NCBI RefSeq assembly: GCF_009746585.1
Contig: NZ_WRPO01000006.1
Coordinates: 62,001-126,000 of the forward strand
DNA: 64,000 nt
Reading direction: 5' to 3'
DNA from: Novosphingobium aquimarinum
Lineage (GTDB): Bacteria > Pseudomonadota > Alphaproteobacteria > Sphingomonadales > Sphingomonadaceae
A program made the translations under genes and the position numbers. The notes below the pieces were generated by a model that saw only the letters and a program-made list of their open reading frames with translations, was not told where the DNA came from and did no database searches. How positions within the stretch are numbered: the first letter of the stretch is position 1; the number at the start of each line of letters is the position of its first letter. Below, piece by piece: positions 50,650-60,625 of this stretch.

Positions 50650-51984
50650 TCAGTTGTAGGCGCGCTCGCCGTGCTCGCCGATGTCGAGGCCTTCCTGCTC
50701 GACTTCGGGAGTGACGCGCAGGCCGGTGATCATCTTGGTGATGAAGCCCGCGATCAGCGTGCCGACGGCCGCCCAGACGACCGCGATGAGAACCGCGACG
50801 ATCTGCGTGATCACTTGCGCGCCCATGACGAAGTCGTCACCGCCGGGGCCGCCCAGCGAAGGCGCGTAGACGACGCCGGTGCCGATGGCACCGACGATGC
50901 CGCCGACGCCGTGGATGCCGAAGGCATCGAGCGAGTCGTCATAACCCATGGCCGGCTTGATCTTCGAAACGACGAAGAAGCAGACCACCGAGGCGACAAT
51001 GCCGAGAACGATCGCGCCGAACGGGCCGGAGTTGCCCGCTGCCGGCGTCACCGCGACGAGGCCCGCGATCACGCCCGAGCAGAAGCCCAGCGCCGAACCC
51101 TTGTGACCGGCCAGACGCTCCATGACCATCCAGGTGAGGGCGGCCGCAGCGGTGGCGACGAACGTGTTGATCATCGCGAGACCGGCGGTGCCGTCCGCTT
51201 CGAGTTCCGAACCGGCGTTGAAGCCGAACCAGCCCACCCACAGCAGGCCGGTGCCGACCATGGTCAGCGTCAGCGAGTGCGGCGGCATCGGCTCGGTCGG
51301 GTAGCCATGACGCTTGCCCAGCAGGAACGCGAGCACCAGGCCGGAGATACCGGCGTTGATGTGCACGACGGTACCGCCGGCGAAGTCGAGAGCGGCAGGC
51401 GACCAGTTGAACAGGAGGCCCTGACCCGCCCAGACCATGTGCGCGATCGGGAAATAGACGATCGTCAGCCAGATCGGGACGAACAGCATCACCGCGCTGA
51501 ACTTCATGCGCTCCGCCGTCGCGCCCAGGATCAGCGCCGCGGTGATCGCCGCGAAGGTCATCTGGAAGCAGACGAAGACGTATTCGCTGATGACTTCGTC
51601 GGAGAAGGTCGCCGCCGTACTGTCGGACGTCGTCGCCGACAGGAACAGGTTGCCCCAGCTGAAGAAGGCGTTGCCTTCGGGACCGAACGCGGTCGAATAG
51701 CCCCAGATCACCCAGATGAGCATCGCCAGCGCCGCGGTGGCGCCGATCTGCGTCATCGTCGACAGCATGTTCTTGGTCCGCGTCAGACCGCCGTAGAACA
51801 GCGCGAGGCCGGGAAGGATCATCATCATGACGAGCACGGTCGACGTCATCATCCAGGCATTGTTGCCCGGATTGGCGACGGGCGTGGCAGCGGCTTCGGC
51901 GGCCTGCAACTGCGCCCAGGCTGGCGTAGCGGCGAACAGGGATGCGCCAAGCGCACCCGCACCGCAAAGATACTTGCGAAACAT
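50650..51984 (-). CDS. amtB: Ammonium transporter (Amt)
   Basis: A 444-residue protein with a signal-like start (MFRKYLCGAGALGASLFAAT, PAWAQ) and eleven predicted spans. Conserved are NAWMMTSTVLVMMMILPGLA, WVIWGYSTAFG, DFAGGTVVHINAGISGLVLA (pore His), LTLTMVGTGLLWVGWFGFNA and GFCSGVIAGLVAVTPAAG, with FGIHGVGGIVGAIGTGV (second pore His). ATG 51984 follows GAGGTGA. It lies 29 bp after a P-II gene, the usual glnK-amtB pairing in which GlnK plugs the channel when nitrogen is plentiful. Confidence 0.96.
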   Translation of the reverse strand: MFRKYLCGAGALGASLFAATPAWAQLQAAEAAATPVANPGNNAWMMTSTVLVMMMILPGLALFYGGLTRTKNMLSTMTQIGATAALAMLIWVIWGYSTAFGPEGNAFFSWGNLFLSATTSDSTAATFSDEVISEYVFVCFQMTFAAITAALILGATAERMKFSAVMLFVPIWLTIVYFPIAHMVWAGQGLLFNWSPAALDFAGGTVVHINAGISGLVLAFLLGKRHGYPTEPMPPHSLTLTMVGTGLLWVGWFGFNAGSELEADGTAGLAMINTFVATAAAALTWMVMERLAGHKGSALGFCSGVIAGLVAVTPAAGNSGPFGAIVLGIVASVVCFFVVSKIKPAMGYDDSLDAFGIHGVGGIVGAIGTGVVYAPSLGGPGGDDFVMGAQVITQIVAVLIAVVWAAVGTLIAGFITKMITGLRVTPEVEQEGLDIGEHGERAYN

Positions 51985-52013
51985 GGTCTTCACCTCATGG
52001 TTCAAGGCGCCGA

Positions 52014-52352
52014 TCACAGCGCGGTTTCCCCGGATTCCCCGGTGCGGATGCGGACGGCAGCGCCAATGTCGAAGACGAAGATCTTGCCGTCACCGATGCT
52101 TTCGCTGCTCGCGGTCTGCTGGATGGTTTCGATGACCTGCGCTTCCATGGCGTCCGAGATCGCGATCTCGAGCTTGACCTTGGGCAGCATGTTCGTGGTG
52201 TATTCGGCACCACGGTAGATTTCGGTCTGACCCTTCTGGCGTCCGAACCCCTTGACCTCGGTGACGGTCATCCCCGCTACGCCAATGCTCGCCAGAGCTT
52301 CGCGCACCTCGTCGAGCTTGAATGGCTTAATTATCGCCACGACAAATTTCAT
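52014..52352 (-). CDS. glnK: P-II nitrogen regulatory protein, amt-linked copy
   Basis: A 112-residue P-II protein: [41 protein letters not shown]-loop with Tyr51 (RGAEYTTN) for uridylylation, [20 protein letters not shown]. It senses 2-oxoglutarate and ATP/ADP and regulates the Amt encoded directly downstream. A second near-identical P-II gene lies 286 bp upstream on the same strand. Confidence 0.96.
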   Translation of the reverse strand: MKFVVAIIKPFKLDEVREALASIGVAGMTVTEVKGFGRQKGQTEIYRGAEYTTNMLPKVKLEIAISDAMEAQVIETIQQTASSESIGDGKIFVFDIGAAVRIRTGESGETAL

Positions 52353-52450
52353 GTCTTCCCCCTTTCTGACAGGCCGCGGAAGCGACCCCGGAGCCCAAAA
52401 TTCGCGGACACGTTCGCTGTGCCTCGCAAAAATCTTCCCCTACCCTTTGG

Positions 52451-52481
52451 AAAAAAGGGCCGGAGCGGCTGGCTCCGGCCC
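52451..52481 (-). terminator. Terminator between the two P-II genes
   Basis: On the minus strand GGGCCGGAGC/GCTCCGGCCC (52481-52472, 52466-52457) folds with a 5-nt loop and is followed by TTTTTT (52456-52451). It lies about 160 nt after the first P-II gene and about 100 nt before the second, so it should separate them or work as an attenuator for glnK-amtB. Confidence 0.85.
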
Positions 52482-52574
52482 ATTCAGTTTGTGTTCGCAG
52501 GAGGAACACCGTGTAGCGGGAGCGGGTCTGGAGGAGAGGAGAGAATGACCCGACCCCCGCTAAACTCTCTAAGC

Positions 52575-52595
52575 AAATCAGTATGTTACTGATTT
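52575..52595. promoter_or_regulatory. 21-bp AT-rich perfect dyad between the P-II genes
   Basis: AAATCAGTA (52575-52583) is the exact reverse complement of TACTGATTT (52587-52595) around a TGT centre. It stands out in GC-rich DNA and looks like an operator for a dimeric regulator, 43 bp past the first P-II stop. No regulator gene is adjacent. Confidence 0.5.
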
Positions 52596-52638
52596 CGGCC
52601 AAATCTCTGACGTGCCCCTGCCCGATCACAGCGCCCGA

Positions 52639-52989
<351 letters not shown>

Positions 52990-53025
52990 TCAGCTACCGA
53001 CCCCCATCGTCGGCGCAACAGAATA

Positions 53026-53042
53026 AGCAAAGGGCGTGCCAG
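53026..53042 (-). promoter_or_regulatory. Consensus sigma-54 promoter of the upstream P-II gene
   Basis: The minus strand reads CTGGCACGCCCTTTGCT, matching the consensus TGGCACG-N4-TTGCW at every fixed position. GG and GC are exactly 10 nt apart (53040-53039 and 53028-53027). Predicted start near 53015, leader about 38 nt. AT-rich DNA lies just upstream, where an activator such as NtrC could bind. Confidence 0.85.
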
Positions 53043-53126
53043 TTTACGGCTTGGCAATAATTAAACAGATTCAACGTTAATGCTCGCAGCGATTATGCCA
53101 TGAGCGCCCGATTGCTGTGCAGCTGC

Positions 53127-53831
53127 CTACTTTTTAGGCAGCAGCAGCGACGCACGAATGGGCAAATGGTCAGAACCTTTCGCTGCTAACGCACTGTGGT
53201 GCACTCGCGTTTCCAAAAGCTCCCACTCCGGCGAAATTATAATGCGGTCGAGCTGCGCGACCGGGCGCCGTGAGGGAAAGCTCCGGCCTGGTGCAAGGAC
53301 GCGCCAAGAGGAATCGAACGAGCGAAAGCAGCCGCCGCGCGTCGCCCATTCGTTGAGATCCCCCATCAGCACCGCCGGGTAGTGGGCCTCGCACGATGCC
53401 ACGTGATCGAGCACGCTGCTCACTTGATGCCGCCGCCTGAGACCGGAAAGATCGAGGTGCATCCCGATCACGCGCACCCGCTGACCGCCAATCGCCAGAT
53501 CCGCCCGCACCGCGCCGCGCGGCTCGAGAACGGGAAGCGGAACGGCCGCCGCTTCGAGGATCTCGATATCGCGACGCACCAGCAGGACATTGCCGTGCCA
53601 GCCGAGGCTGTCGGGCTTCATCGTCAGGGGGACGGGCTTGTAAGGCGTGCGCTCGTGAATGGCTTCGAGCGGCAGCACCGCCATGCGCCGACCGAAGCGC
53701 CGATCCGCTTCCTGAAGCGCCACGACATCGGCTCCGACTTCGTTGAGGATCGCAAGGATGCGATCGGAATCGCGCTTACGATCGAGCCCCACCGCCTTGT
53801 GGATGTTGTAGCTGGCGAACGTTACTTCCAT
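53127..53831 (-). CDS. Endonuclease/exonuclease/phosphatase (EEP) family protein
   Basis: A 234-residue EEP-fold hydrolase: TFASYNIHKAVGLDRKRDSD (metal Asn), VVALQEADRRFG (Glu), VIGMHLDLSG, VLMGDLNEWATRGG (Asp/Asn), and terminal GSDHLPIRASL (Asp-His). All catalytic residues look present. The family covers phosphodiesterases, nucleases and lipid phosphatases; the substrate is not predictable. It follows prfC on the same strand 44 bp downstream. Confidence 0.9.
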   Translation of the reverse strand: MEVTFASYNIHKAVGLDRKRDSDRILAILNEVGADVVALQEADRRFGRRMAVLPLEAIHERTPYKPVPLTMKPDSLGWHGNVLLVRRDIEILEAAAVPLPVLEPRGAVRADLAIGGQRVRVIGMHLDLSGLRRRHQVSSVLDHVASCEAHYPAVLMGDLNEWATRGGCFRSFDSSWRVLAPGRSFPSRRPVAQLDRIIISPEWELLETRVHHSALAAKGSDHLPIRASLLLPKK

Positions 53832-53875
53832 GCGATGCCTCTAACCGACCGGCCGGGCGGCGGGCAGCCCACGGC

Positions 53876-55414
53876 TCAGCGTTCCTTGGTTCCACTAAAC
53901 GTGAGGTCCGGGTTGCGTTCCTGCTGATAGCTCACATCCCAGGCGGATTTCGCCATGAAGACCGGATCTCCGTCGCGGTCCTTGGCAAGGTTCATCTTGT
54001 TGAAATCGGCGAAGTCGCGCAAGGCCTTGGCATCGCCGGTGATCCAGCGCGCGGTATCGAAGGGCGAGGCTTCGAGCATCGCTTCGACCTTGTATTCCGC
54101 CTCCAGCCGCGAAATCAGCACTTCGAGCTGAAGCTGGCCAACCACGCCGACGATCCACTGCGCGCCGATCTCGGGATAGAACACCTGGATCACGCCTTCT
54201 TCGGACAGATCGTCGAGCGCTTTCCTCAGCTGCTTGGTCTTGGTCGGATCGCGCAGCGCCACTCGCCGCAGGATCTCCGGCGCGAAATTGGGCAGGCCGG
54301 TGAAGCGCACGTCGTTCTTTTCCGACAGTGTATCGCCCACGCGCAGCGTGCCGTGGTTGGGGATGCCGATGATGTCGCCCGGCTCCGCCGTGTCGGCCAG
54401 TTCGCGATCCTGTGCGAAAAAGAGGATCGGCGAATGCACCGCGATCGGCTTGCCGAGGCCCGAGGGCGTCAGCTTCATGCCGCGATTGAAGGTGCCCGAG
54501 ACCAGCCGCATGAAGGCGATCCGATCGCGGTGCTGCGGGTCCATGTTGGCCTGCACCTTGAAGATGAAGCCGGTCACGTCCTTGCGATCGGGCGTCACTT
54601 CGCCGCCGTCCGCCGGCTGAGGGCGCGGCGGTGGGGCATAAGCCGAGATTGCCTCGATCAGCTCGATCACCCCGAAGTTCTTGAGCGCCGATCCGAAATA
54701 GACCGGGGTCAGGTCGCCGCCGCGATAGGCTTCGAGATCGAATTCGGGATAGCCGATCTTGGCAAGTTCGATTTCCTCAGCGACCTCCTCGGGCAAGTCC
54801 GCGTCCTCATCGACTTTGCCGAGGAATTCCTTGGAATTTCCCTCGGGGCGGCTGACCCGTCCCGATTCGAGGTCCATGATCCCCTGGAACAGACCGCCCA
54901 TGCCCACCGGCCACGACATCGGGCAGACATCGAGCGCGAGCATGTCCGCGACTTCGTCGAGCAGATCGAAACAGGCGCGCCCTTCGCGGTCGACCTTGTT
55001 GATGAAGGTGATGATCGGGACCGAGCGCAGGCGGCACACCTCGAACAACTTTCGCGTCTGCGGCTCGATGCCTTTGGCGGCGTCGATCACCATGATCGCC
55101 GAATCGACCGCGGTCAGCGTGCGATAGGTGTCTTCGGAGAAGTCCTCGTGCCCCGGCGTATCGAGCAGGTTGAACGTGATCACGTTGCCGTCCGCATCGG
55201 CACGCTCGAAGGTCATGACCGAGCTGGTGACCGAGATACCGCGTTGCTGCTCGATCTTCATCCAGTCCGAGCGCGCGCGCCGCGCGGCTCCGCGTGCCTT
55301 CACTTGCCCGGCAAGGTGGATCGCGCCGCCTTGCAGCAGCAGTTTCTCGGTCAGCGTGGTCTTGCCCGCGTCTGGATGCGAAATGATGGCGAAGGTGCGC
55401 CGCGAATTGGTCAT
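53876..55414 (-). CDS. prfC: Peptide chain release factor 3
   Basis: A 512-residue translational GTPase that recycles RF1/RF2. G1 is ISHPDAGKTTLTEKLLLQGG, G2 region QQRGISVTSSVMTFE, G3 LLDTPGHEDFSEDTYRTLTA, G4 ITFINKVDREGR, G5 PMSWPVG. The C-terminal domains follow the RF3 pattern (DRELADTAEPGDIIGIPNHG, VVGQLQLEVLISRLEAEY). ATG 55414 is favoured; ATG 55423 adds three residues. Confidence 0.96.
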   Translation of the reverse strand: MTNSRRTFAIISHPDAGKTTLTEKLLLQGGAIHLAGQVKARGAARRARSDWMKIEQQRGISVTSSVMTFERADADGNVITFNLLDTPGHEDFSEDTYRTLTAVDSAIMVIDAAKGIEPQTRKLFEVCRLRSVPIITFINKVDREGRACFDLLDEVADMLALDVCPMSWPVGMGGLFQGIMDLESGRVSRPEGNSKEFLGKVDEDADLPEEVAEEIELAKIGYPEFDLEAYRGGDLTPVYFGSALKNFGVIELIEAISAYAPPPRPQPADGGEVTPDRKDVTGFIFKVQANMDPQHRDRIAFMRLVSGTFNRGMKLTPSGLGKPIAVHSPILFFAQDRELADTAEPGDIIGIPNHGTLRVGDTLSEKNDVRFTGLPNFAPEILRRVALRDPTKTKQLRKALDDLSEEGVIQVFYPEIGAQWIVGVVGQLQLEVLISRLEAEYKVEAMLEASPFDTARWITGDAKALRDFADFNKMNLAKDRDGDPVFMAKSAWDVSYQQERNPDLTFSGTKER

Positions 55415-55454
55415 CGCGCGCACTTAGGACCACCGGCGCCGGGCCGCAACGTCC

Positions 55455-56204
55455 TTAGGTCTCGCGCGCGACCTTGAAGCCTGCGAAGCTCTGGTTGACC
55501 GGCATCACTTCCATCGCGTTGATGTTGACGTGCGGCGGCTGGCTCGCGACCCACAGCACCATCTCGGCGATGTCTTGGCCGGTCAGCGGATTGACCCCCG
55601 CATAGAGCGCATCCGACGCCGCCTGATCGCCGCCGTTGCGCACGGTGGTGAATTCAGTCTCGACCATGCCCGGCTCGATCGACGTGACGCGCACCCCGGT
55701 GCCCGACAAGTCCGACCGCAATCCCAGCGCGAACTGGCGCACGAACGCCTTGGTGCCGCCGTAGACGTTGCCGCCGGTGTAGGGATAGGTCGCGGCGACC
55801 GAAGACAGCATCACGATCGCCCCCTTGCGCGCAATCAGCCCCGGCAGCAGCTTGTGCGTCATCGAAACGAGCGCGGTAACGTTGGTGTCGATCATCGTGC
55901 GCCAATCGTCGAGATCGGCCTCCTGCGCATCGGTCAGCCCAAGCGCCAGGCCCGCATTGTTCACTAGGCAGTCTATGCCCGCGAAAGCCTCCGGCAGCCC
56001 CTCCAATGCGCGGTCGCGCGCGGCCTCGTCGCGCACGTCGAAGACGCAAGGGTGGAAGACGTCGGCGCCCAATTCGTCGCACAGCGCCTGGAGCCGGTCT
56101 TCGCGGCGCCCGGTGCCGATCACGCGCCAGCCGGCGGCGGCGAAGGCGCGGACGCAGGCCTCGCCAATTCCCGAGGTCGCCCCGGTCACGAGCGCGGTTT
56201 TCAT
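55455..56204 (-). CDS. Short-chain dehydrogenase/reductase, YdfG-like
   Basis: A 249-residue classical SDR. The NAD(P) motif is ALVTGATSGIGEACVRAFAA, Arg-rich end of strand 2 GTGRREDRL suggests NADPH, NNAGLALG follows, and the active site is Ser in VMLSSVAATYPYTGGNVYGG with Tyr (VYGGTK) and Lys. PLTGQDIAEMVLWVASQPPH with VNINAMEVMPVNQ is typical of YdfG/3-hydroxy-acid dehydrogenases. The natural substrate is uncertain. It lies 10 bp after the epimerase gene. Confidence 0.93.
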   Translation of the reverse strand: MKTALVTGATSGIGEACVRAFAAAGWRVIGTGRREDRLQALCDELGADVFHPCVFDVRDEAARDRALEGLPEAFAGIDCLVNNAGLALGLTDAQEADLDDWRTMIDTNVTALVSMTHKLLPGLIARKGAIVMLSSVAATYPYTGGNVYGGTKAFVRQFALGLRSDLSGTGVRVTSIEPGMVETEFTTVRNGGDQAASDALYAGVNPLTGQDIAEMVLWVASQPPHVNINAMEVMPVNQSFAGFKVARET

Positions 56205-56214
56205 TGTCAGGCTC

Positions 56215-57096
56215 CTAGTCAGCGGTCACCACGGTCATGTCCACGCGCATGGTGTGGACCTCGCCCTGCGGCAGATTGACGATCCCGCGCTTCTCGCGAA
56301 AGTCGCCGGTGAAATCGGCATCATCGGCCAGCCCCTGCCACGGCTCGATACAGATGTAACCCGCGCCGGGCTTCTGCCAGATGCCGAGATAAGGCGTGTC
56401 GGGAAAGGCCACTTCGATGCGCGGGGCTCCGGATTGGCTTTCATAGCGCAAGTGGCGGCTGCGCAAGTCATCGAGGATCATCGCATCGTCCTCGAACAGC
56501 TCGGGGCGCAGCGACAAACGATCGCCCACGATGGGAGAACTCTCGTCATGCGCGATCAAACCATTGGCATCGAGCCGCCAGATGTCGAGCGGTTCGTCGC
56601 AGGCGAAAACGATCTGGTGCGCCAGCTTTTCCCCGCCGTCCGGCAGCGGCCAGGCGAAGGCGGGGTGGAAGCCGAAGCTGAAAGGCAGGGGCGCGTCACC
56701 GGGATTGCGCACCGAGGCTTCCAGCTTCAGCCGCATGCCGTCAATCCGGAACGTCAGTTCGAGCACGAAGGCGAACGGATAGACCGCGCGGGTTTCGGCG
56801 CTGTCTGTCAGGCGGAAGCGCGTCAGATCATCGCGATGCTCGACCAGTTCGAAGTGTGAGCGGCGCGCGAAGCCATGCCGCGTCAGCGGGTATTCCTTGC
56901 CGTCGAGCGAATACATGCCGCCACGCAGTTCGCCGACGATCGGGAACAGCACCGGCGCATGGCCGGTCCAGAACCTCGGATCGGCATCGGTCATGTATTC
57001 GCGCCCCTGCGCGTCGACGAGCGACCACAGTTCCGCCCCCAGCGGGTTGATCCGCGCGGTGAGATCGCTGGTCCCGATGGCAACGAGACCGCTCAT
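56215..57096 (-). CDS. Aldose 1-epimerase family protein (LacX-like)
   Basis: A 293-residue galactose-mutarotase-fold protein: SDLTARINPLGAELWSLVDA, WTGHAPVLFPIVGELRGGMY, LTRHGFARRSHFELVEH (His), FSFGFHPAFAWPLP (His) and CIEPWQGLADDADF (Glu). The His/His/Glu set of the active site appears present. It belongs to the LacX/YeaD-related branch with unknown sugar specificity. It starts with ATGA overlapping the pheT stop. Confidence 0.9.
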   Translation of the reverse strand: MSGLVAIGTSDLTARINPLGAELWSLVDAQGREYMTDADPRFWTGHAPVLFPIVGELRGGMYSLDGKEYPLTRHGFARRSHFELVEHRDDLTRFRLTDSAETRAVYPFAFVLELTFRIDGMRLKLEASVRNPGDAPLPFSFGFHPAFAWPLPDGGEKLAHQIVFACDEPLDIWRLDANGLIAHDESSPIVGDRLSLRPELFEDDAMILDDLRSRHLRYESQSGAPRIEVAFPDTPYLGIWQKPGAGYICIEPWQGLADDADFTGDFREKRGIVNLPQGEVHTMRVDMTVVTAD

Positions 57097-59507
57097 CCGC
57101 GCAGCTCGGCACCCAGCTTGGCGGCCGCCTCGGTCACGCGCTGCGAGATCGCCTTGAGGTCGTCCTCCTTGTAGCTCTTCTCGAGCGGCTGCAGCGTCAC
57201 TTCGATCGCCAGCGACTTGCGGCCTTCCGGAATGCCCGCGCCGCGGAAATCGTCGAACAGCCGGGCAGAGACGATGTTCGCTTTGTCCGCGCCCTGCACC
57301 ACCCGCACGAGATCGCCCGCGGGCACCTCGACCGGCACGAGGAACGCGAAGTCCCGCGTCACCGCTTGCAGTGCGGGCGGCGCATAAGCCGTGCGCGCAA
57401 AGCTCGCGGCGCCCTTTTTCGCGGGGATGGCATCGAGATGAATTTCGGCCAGTGCCACCGGCCCCTCGATGTCGAACTGCTTCGCGGTCGACGGATGCAG
57501 CATGCCGAAGCGGGCGAGCACGTTCTTGGGGCCGAGCCGCAAGGTCGCCGACTGCCCCGGATGGAATTGCGGCCCCGCCTCGCCCATCACTTGCAGCTTA
57601 TCGACCGGCGCGCCGGCCTCGGCGAGCAGCGCCAGCACTTCGGCCTTGGCGTCGTAGGCATCGAACGCAGCCGCCTTGCCGGTCGCCCAGCCGCGCGGCG
57701 TCTTGTCGCCTGCGAGCACCAGCCCGAGCGTCAGCTTCTCGTCGCTCGCGCCGCCTTCCCCGCGCAGATAGCGGCGGCCGATCTCGAACAGCCGCAGCGC
57801 GGTCGCACCGCGATCGAGGTTGCGCTTGGCGGCCGAGAGCAGCCCCGGCAGCAGCGAGGGGCGCATCGCCTTCATGTCCTCGCTGATCGGGTTGGCGAGC
57901 GTCCAGACGCCGCCATTTCCTTGCGCGAAAGCGTCGGCCTCGGCTTCGGGAAGGAACGACCAGGTCACCGCCTCGTGCAGACCCCGCGCCGCAGCCGCGC
58001 GGCGCACGCGGCGTTCCAGCTTCTGCGCCGGGGTGGCGGTCGGGCGCGCGACACCATCGGCGCGCGGCAGCGCCACGCTGGCGACGTTCTCGAGACCATG
58101 GATGCGCACGACTTCCTCGACGAGATCGGCTGCGCCGTCGATGTCCGGTCGCCAGCCGGGCACGGTCACGGCCCAGCTCTCGTCCCAGTTTGCCTCTTCG
58201 CCGACGACCGAGAAGCCGAGGCTTTCGAGGATGCGCTTCTGCTCGCCCGCCTCGACCGCCACGCCGCCAAGCTTTTCGGTCAGCGCCGGGGCGAAATGCA
58301 CGATTTTCGGAACATCGGGCGCAGCGCCGGCGATCACCACATCCGAAGCCTCGCCACCGCACAGCGTGAGGACGAGCTTCGTCAGCTGCTCCATCGCGAG
58401 GCCGAGGAAACCCGGATCGACGCCGCGCTCGAAGCGCTGGCGCGCGTCCGAGGTGAGGTTCAGCTTGCGACCGGTGCGCGCGATGCGCTCGGGATCGAAG
58501 TAGGCGATCTCGAGCAGGATATCGGTTGTCTCCTCGGTGCAGCCCGAGTGTTCGCCGCCCATGATGCCGGCGATGTCATGGACGCCGGCGTCGTCGGCGA
58601 TCACGGTCATTTCACCGTCGAGCGTGTAGGTCTTCTCGTTCAGCGCCTGCACCGTCTCTCCGTCGCGCGCGCGCCGCGCCACGACCGCGCCGGTCAGTTT
58701 CGCGAGATCGTAGGCATGCGCCGGACGGCCATAGCTCAGCATCAGATAGTTGGTCGCATCCACCAGCGCCGAAATCGGGCGCTGCCCGGCGGATTTGAGC
58801 CGGTCCTGCAGCCACTGCGGCGAGGTCCCGTTCTTCACGCCGCGCACGACGCGGCCGTAGAAGGCGGGGCAGCCCTCGGAATCGTCGGTGCGGATCTCGA
58901 CCGGGCAATCGAACGTCGTCAGGTCCTCGACCTCGGGAAGCGGCTCGAGCGTACCCAGCCCTGCCGCCGCAAGATCGCGGGCGATGCCGTAGACGCCCAT
59001 GCAGTCGGGCCGGTTCGGCGTGATCGCAACATCGATCACCGGATCGGCGCCGTGATAGTCCGCGAAGCTGGTACCGACGGGAGCATCGCCCGGCAATTCG
59101 ATGATGCCGTCATGCTCCTCGCCCAGCTCGAGTTCGCGCACCGAGCACATCATGCCATTCGATTCGACACCGCGTATCGCCGACTTCTTCAGCACCATGC
59201 CGTTCGCCGGAACCACGGCGCCGGGTAGGCCGAGCACGCCGGTCATCCCCGCGCGCGCATTGGGCGCACCGCAAACCACCTGAAGCGGCGCGCCATCGCC
59301 GGTATCGACCGTGAGCACTTGCAGCTTATCGGCATCGGGATGACGATCCGCCGTCAGCACCTTGGCGACACGGAAGCCGGCAAGCTTCTCCGCCGGATCC
59401 TCGATGCCTTCGACTTCGAGGCCGATGGCGTTGAGCTTGGCGGCGATCTCTTCGAGCGAAGCGTCGGTTTCGAGGTAGCTCTTGAGCCAGGAAAGCGAGA
59501 ATTTCAT
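57093..59507 (-). CDS. pheT: Phenylalanine-tRNA ligase beta subunit
   Basis: An 804-residue subunit with all usual domains: MKFSLSWLKSYLETDASLEE at the start, an EMAP/tRNA-binding domain (VLTADRHPDADKLQVLTVDT, VCGAPNARAGM), the B3/B4 editing domain (ATNYLMLSYGRPAHAYD), B5 (PGWRPDIDGAADLVEEVVRI), catalytic-like core (FLPEAEADAFAQ, NPISEDMKAMRPSLLPGLLS), and a C-terminal FDX-ACB domain (YAPPALQAVTRDFAFLVPVE). ATG 59507 begins the conserved N-terminus. It follows pheS by 16 bp. Confidence 0.97.
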   Translation of the reverse strand: MKFSLSWLKSYLETDASLEEIAAKLNAIGLEVEGIEDPAEKLAGFRVAKVLTADRHPDADKLQVLTVDTGDGAPLQVVCGAPNARAGMTGVLGLPGAVVPANGMVLKKSAIRGVESNGMMCSVRELELGEEHDGIIELPGDAPVGTSFADYHGADPVIDVAITPNRPDCMGVYGIARDLAAAGLGTLEPLPEVEDLTTFDCPVEIRTDDSEGCPAFYGRVVRGVKNGTSPQWLQDRLKSAGQRPISALVDATNYLMLSYGRPAHAYDLAKLTGAVVARRARDGETVQALNEKTYTLDGEMTVIADDAGVHDIAGIMGGEHSGCTEETTDILLEIAYFDPERIARTGRKLNLTSDARQRFERGVDPGFLGLAMEQLTKLVLTLCGGEASDVVIAGAAPDVPKIVHFAPALTEKLGGVAVEAGEQKRILESLGFSVVGEEANWDESWAVTVPGWRPDIDGAADLVEEVVRIHGLENVASVALPRADGVARPTATPAQKLERRVRRAAAARGLHEAVTWSFLPEAEADAFAQGNGGVWTLANPISEDMKAMRPSLLPGLLSAAKRNLDRGATALRLFEIGRRYLRGEGGASDEKLTLGLVLAGDKTPRGWATGKAAAFDAYDAKAEVLALLAEAGAPVDKLQVMGEAGPQFHPGQSATLRLGPKNVLARFGMLHPSTAKQFDIEGPVALAEIHLDAIPAKKGAASFARTAYAPPALQAVTRDFAFLVPVEVPAGDLVRVVQGADKANIVSARLFDDFRGAGIPEGRKSLAIEVTLQPLEKSYKEDDLKAISQRVTEAAAKLGAELRG

Positions 59508-59523
59508 GTCGTGTCGTCCCTGC

Positions 59524-60618
59524 TCAAGCGGGGGTGCCGACGCCGGCCGACAGGGTCGGAACGTCGTGAGCGGAAAAGCCGTAGTGCGACAGCCAGCGCA
59601 CGTCGCCGTCGAAGAAGGCACGCAGGTCGTCCATGCCGTATTTCAGCATGGCGAGCCGGTCGACGCCGGTGCCGAACGCAAAGCCCTGCCACTGATCGGG
59701 ATCGAGCCCGCCGAACTCGATCACGCGGCGATTGACCATCCCCGAGCCGAGCACTTCCATCCAGGCATGCCCCGGCGCATCGCCCGAGCCGCCAACCACG
59801 CGGCGTCCCCCTTCGTTGAAATAGCCGACATCGACCTCGACCGAAGGCTCGGTGAAGGGGAAGTAGCTGGGCCGCAGCCGCAGGACGATGTCCTCGCGCT
59901 CGAAGAAGGCCTTGAGGAAGGTTTCCAGCGTCCACTTGAGGTGGCCGAGGTGGATGCCCTTGTCGATCACGAGGCCCTCGATCTGGTGGAACATCGGGGT
60001 GTGCGTCGCATCGCTGTCCGAACGGTAGACCCGGCCCGGCGCGATCACGCGCAGCGGCGCGCCTTGCTGGATCATCGAGCGGATCTGCACCGGCGATGTG
60101 TGCGTGCGCAGCAGCATCTCGCGGTTCTTCTCGTCCCGGTCCGGGAAGTAGAAGGTATCGTGCATCGCGCGCGCCGGATGGCTTTCCGGCATGTTGAGCG
60201 CGGTGAAGTTGTGCCAGTCGTCCTCGATCTCGGGACCGGTGGCGACCGCGAAGCCCATGTCGGCGAAAATCTCGGCGAGTTCGTCCATCACCTGGCTGAT
60301 CGGGTGCACCGTACCGCGAGGGCCATCGGGCGCGGGCAGCGAAAGGTCGATGGTTTCCGACGCCAGCCTGGCTTCGAGCGCGGCCGTCTCGAACGCGGCC
60401 TTGCGCGCGGCCAGCGCCTCGGTCACGGTTTCGCGCAGCGCATGGATCTTCGGGCCTTCGACCTGCCGCTCCTCGGGCGTCATCTTGCCCAGCGTCTTGA
60501 GCAGGCCCGAGATCGAGCCCTGCTTGCCGAGAAACTCCACGCGCAGCGCTTCGACATCCTCGGCGGTGGCGGCGAGGGCGATCCGTTCGATCACCTGATT
60601 GCTATCGATCACATTCAT
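59524..60618 (-). CDS. pheS: Phenylalanine-tRNA ligase alpha subunit
   Basis: A 364-residue class II synthetase subunit: [20 protein letters not shown] near the N-terminus, motif 2 [15 protein letters not shown] then [40 protein letters not shown], and motif 3 [23 protein letters not shown] 60618 begins [22 protein letters not shown]-like hairpin starts only 7 bp upstream (60626-60660), leaving CGGGG as the sole ribosome-site-like stretch. A GIY-YIG cassette separates the gene from rplT. Confidence 0.97.
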   Translation of the reverse strand: MNVIDSNQVIERIALAATAEDVEALRVEFLGKQGSISGLLKTLGKMTPEERQVEGPKIHALRETVTEALAARKAAFETAALEARLASETIDLSLPAPDGPRGTVHPISQVMDELAEIFADMGFAVATGPEIEDDWHNFTALNMPESHPARAMHDTFYFPDRDEKNREMLLRTHTSPVQIRSMIQQGAPLRVIAPGRVYRSDSDATHTPMFHQIEGLVIDKGIHLGHLKWTLETFLKAFFEREDIVLRLRPSYFPFTEPSVEVDVGYFNEGGRRVVGGSGDAPGHAWMEVLGSGMVNRRVIEFGGLDPDQWQGFAFGTGVDRLAMLKYGMDDLRAFFDGDVRWLSHYGFSAHDVPTLSAGVGTPA

Positions 60619-60625
60619 CCCCGAA

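Noticed and set aside
50671..52218. Long plus-strand frame opposite amt and glnK
   Set aside because: Arg/Asp/His-rich shadow; Amt and P-II proteins are unmistakable on the minus strand.
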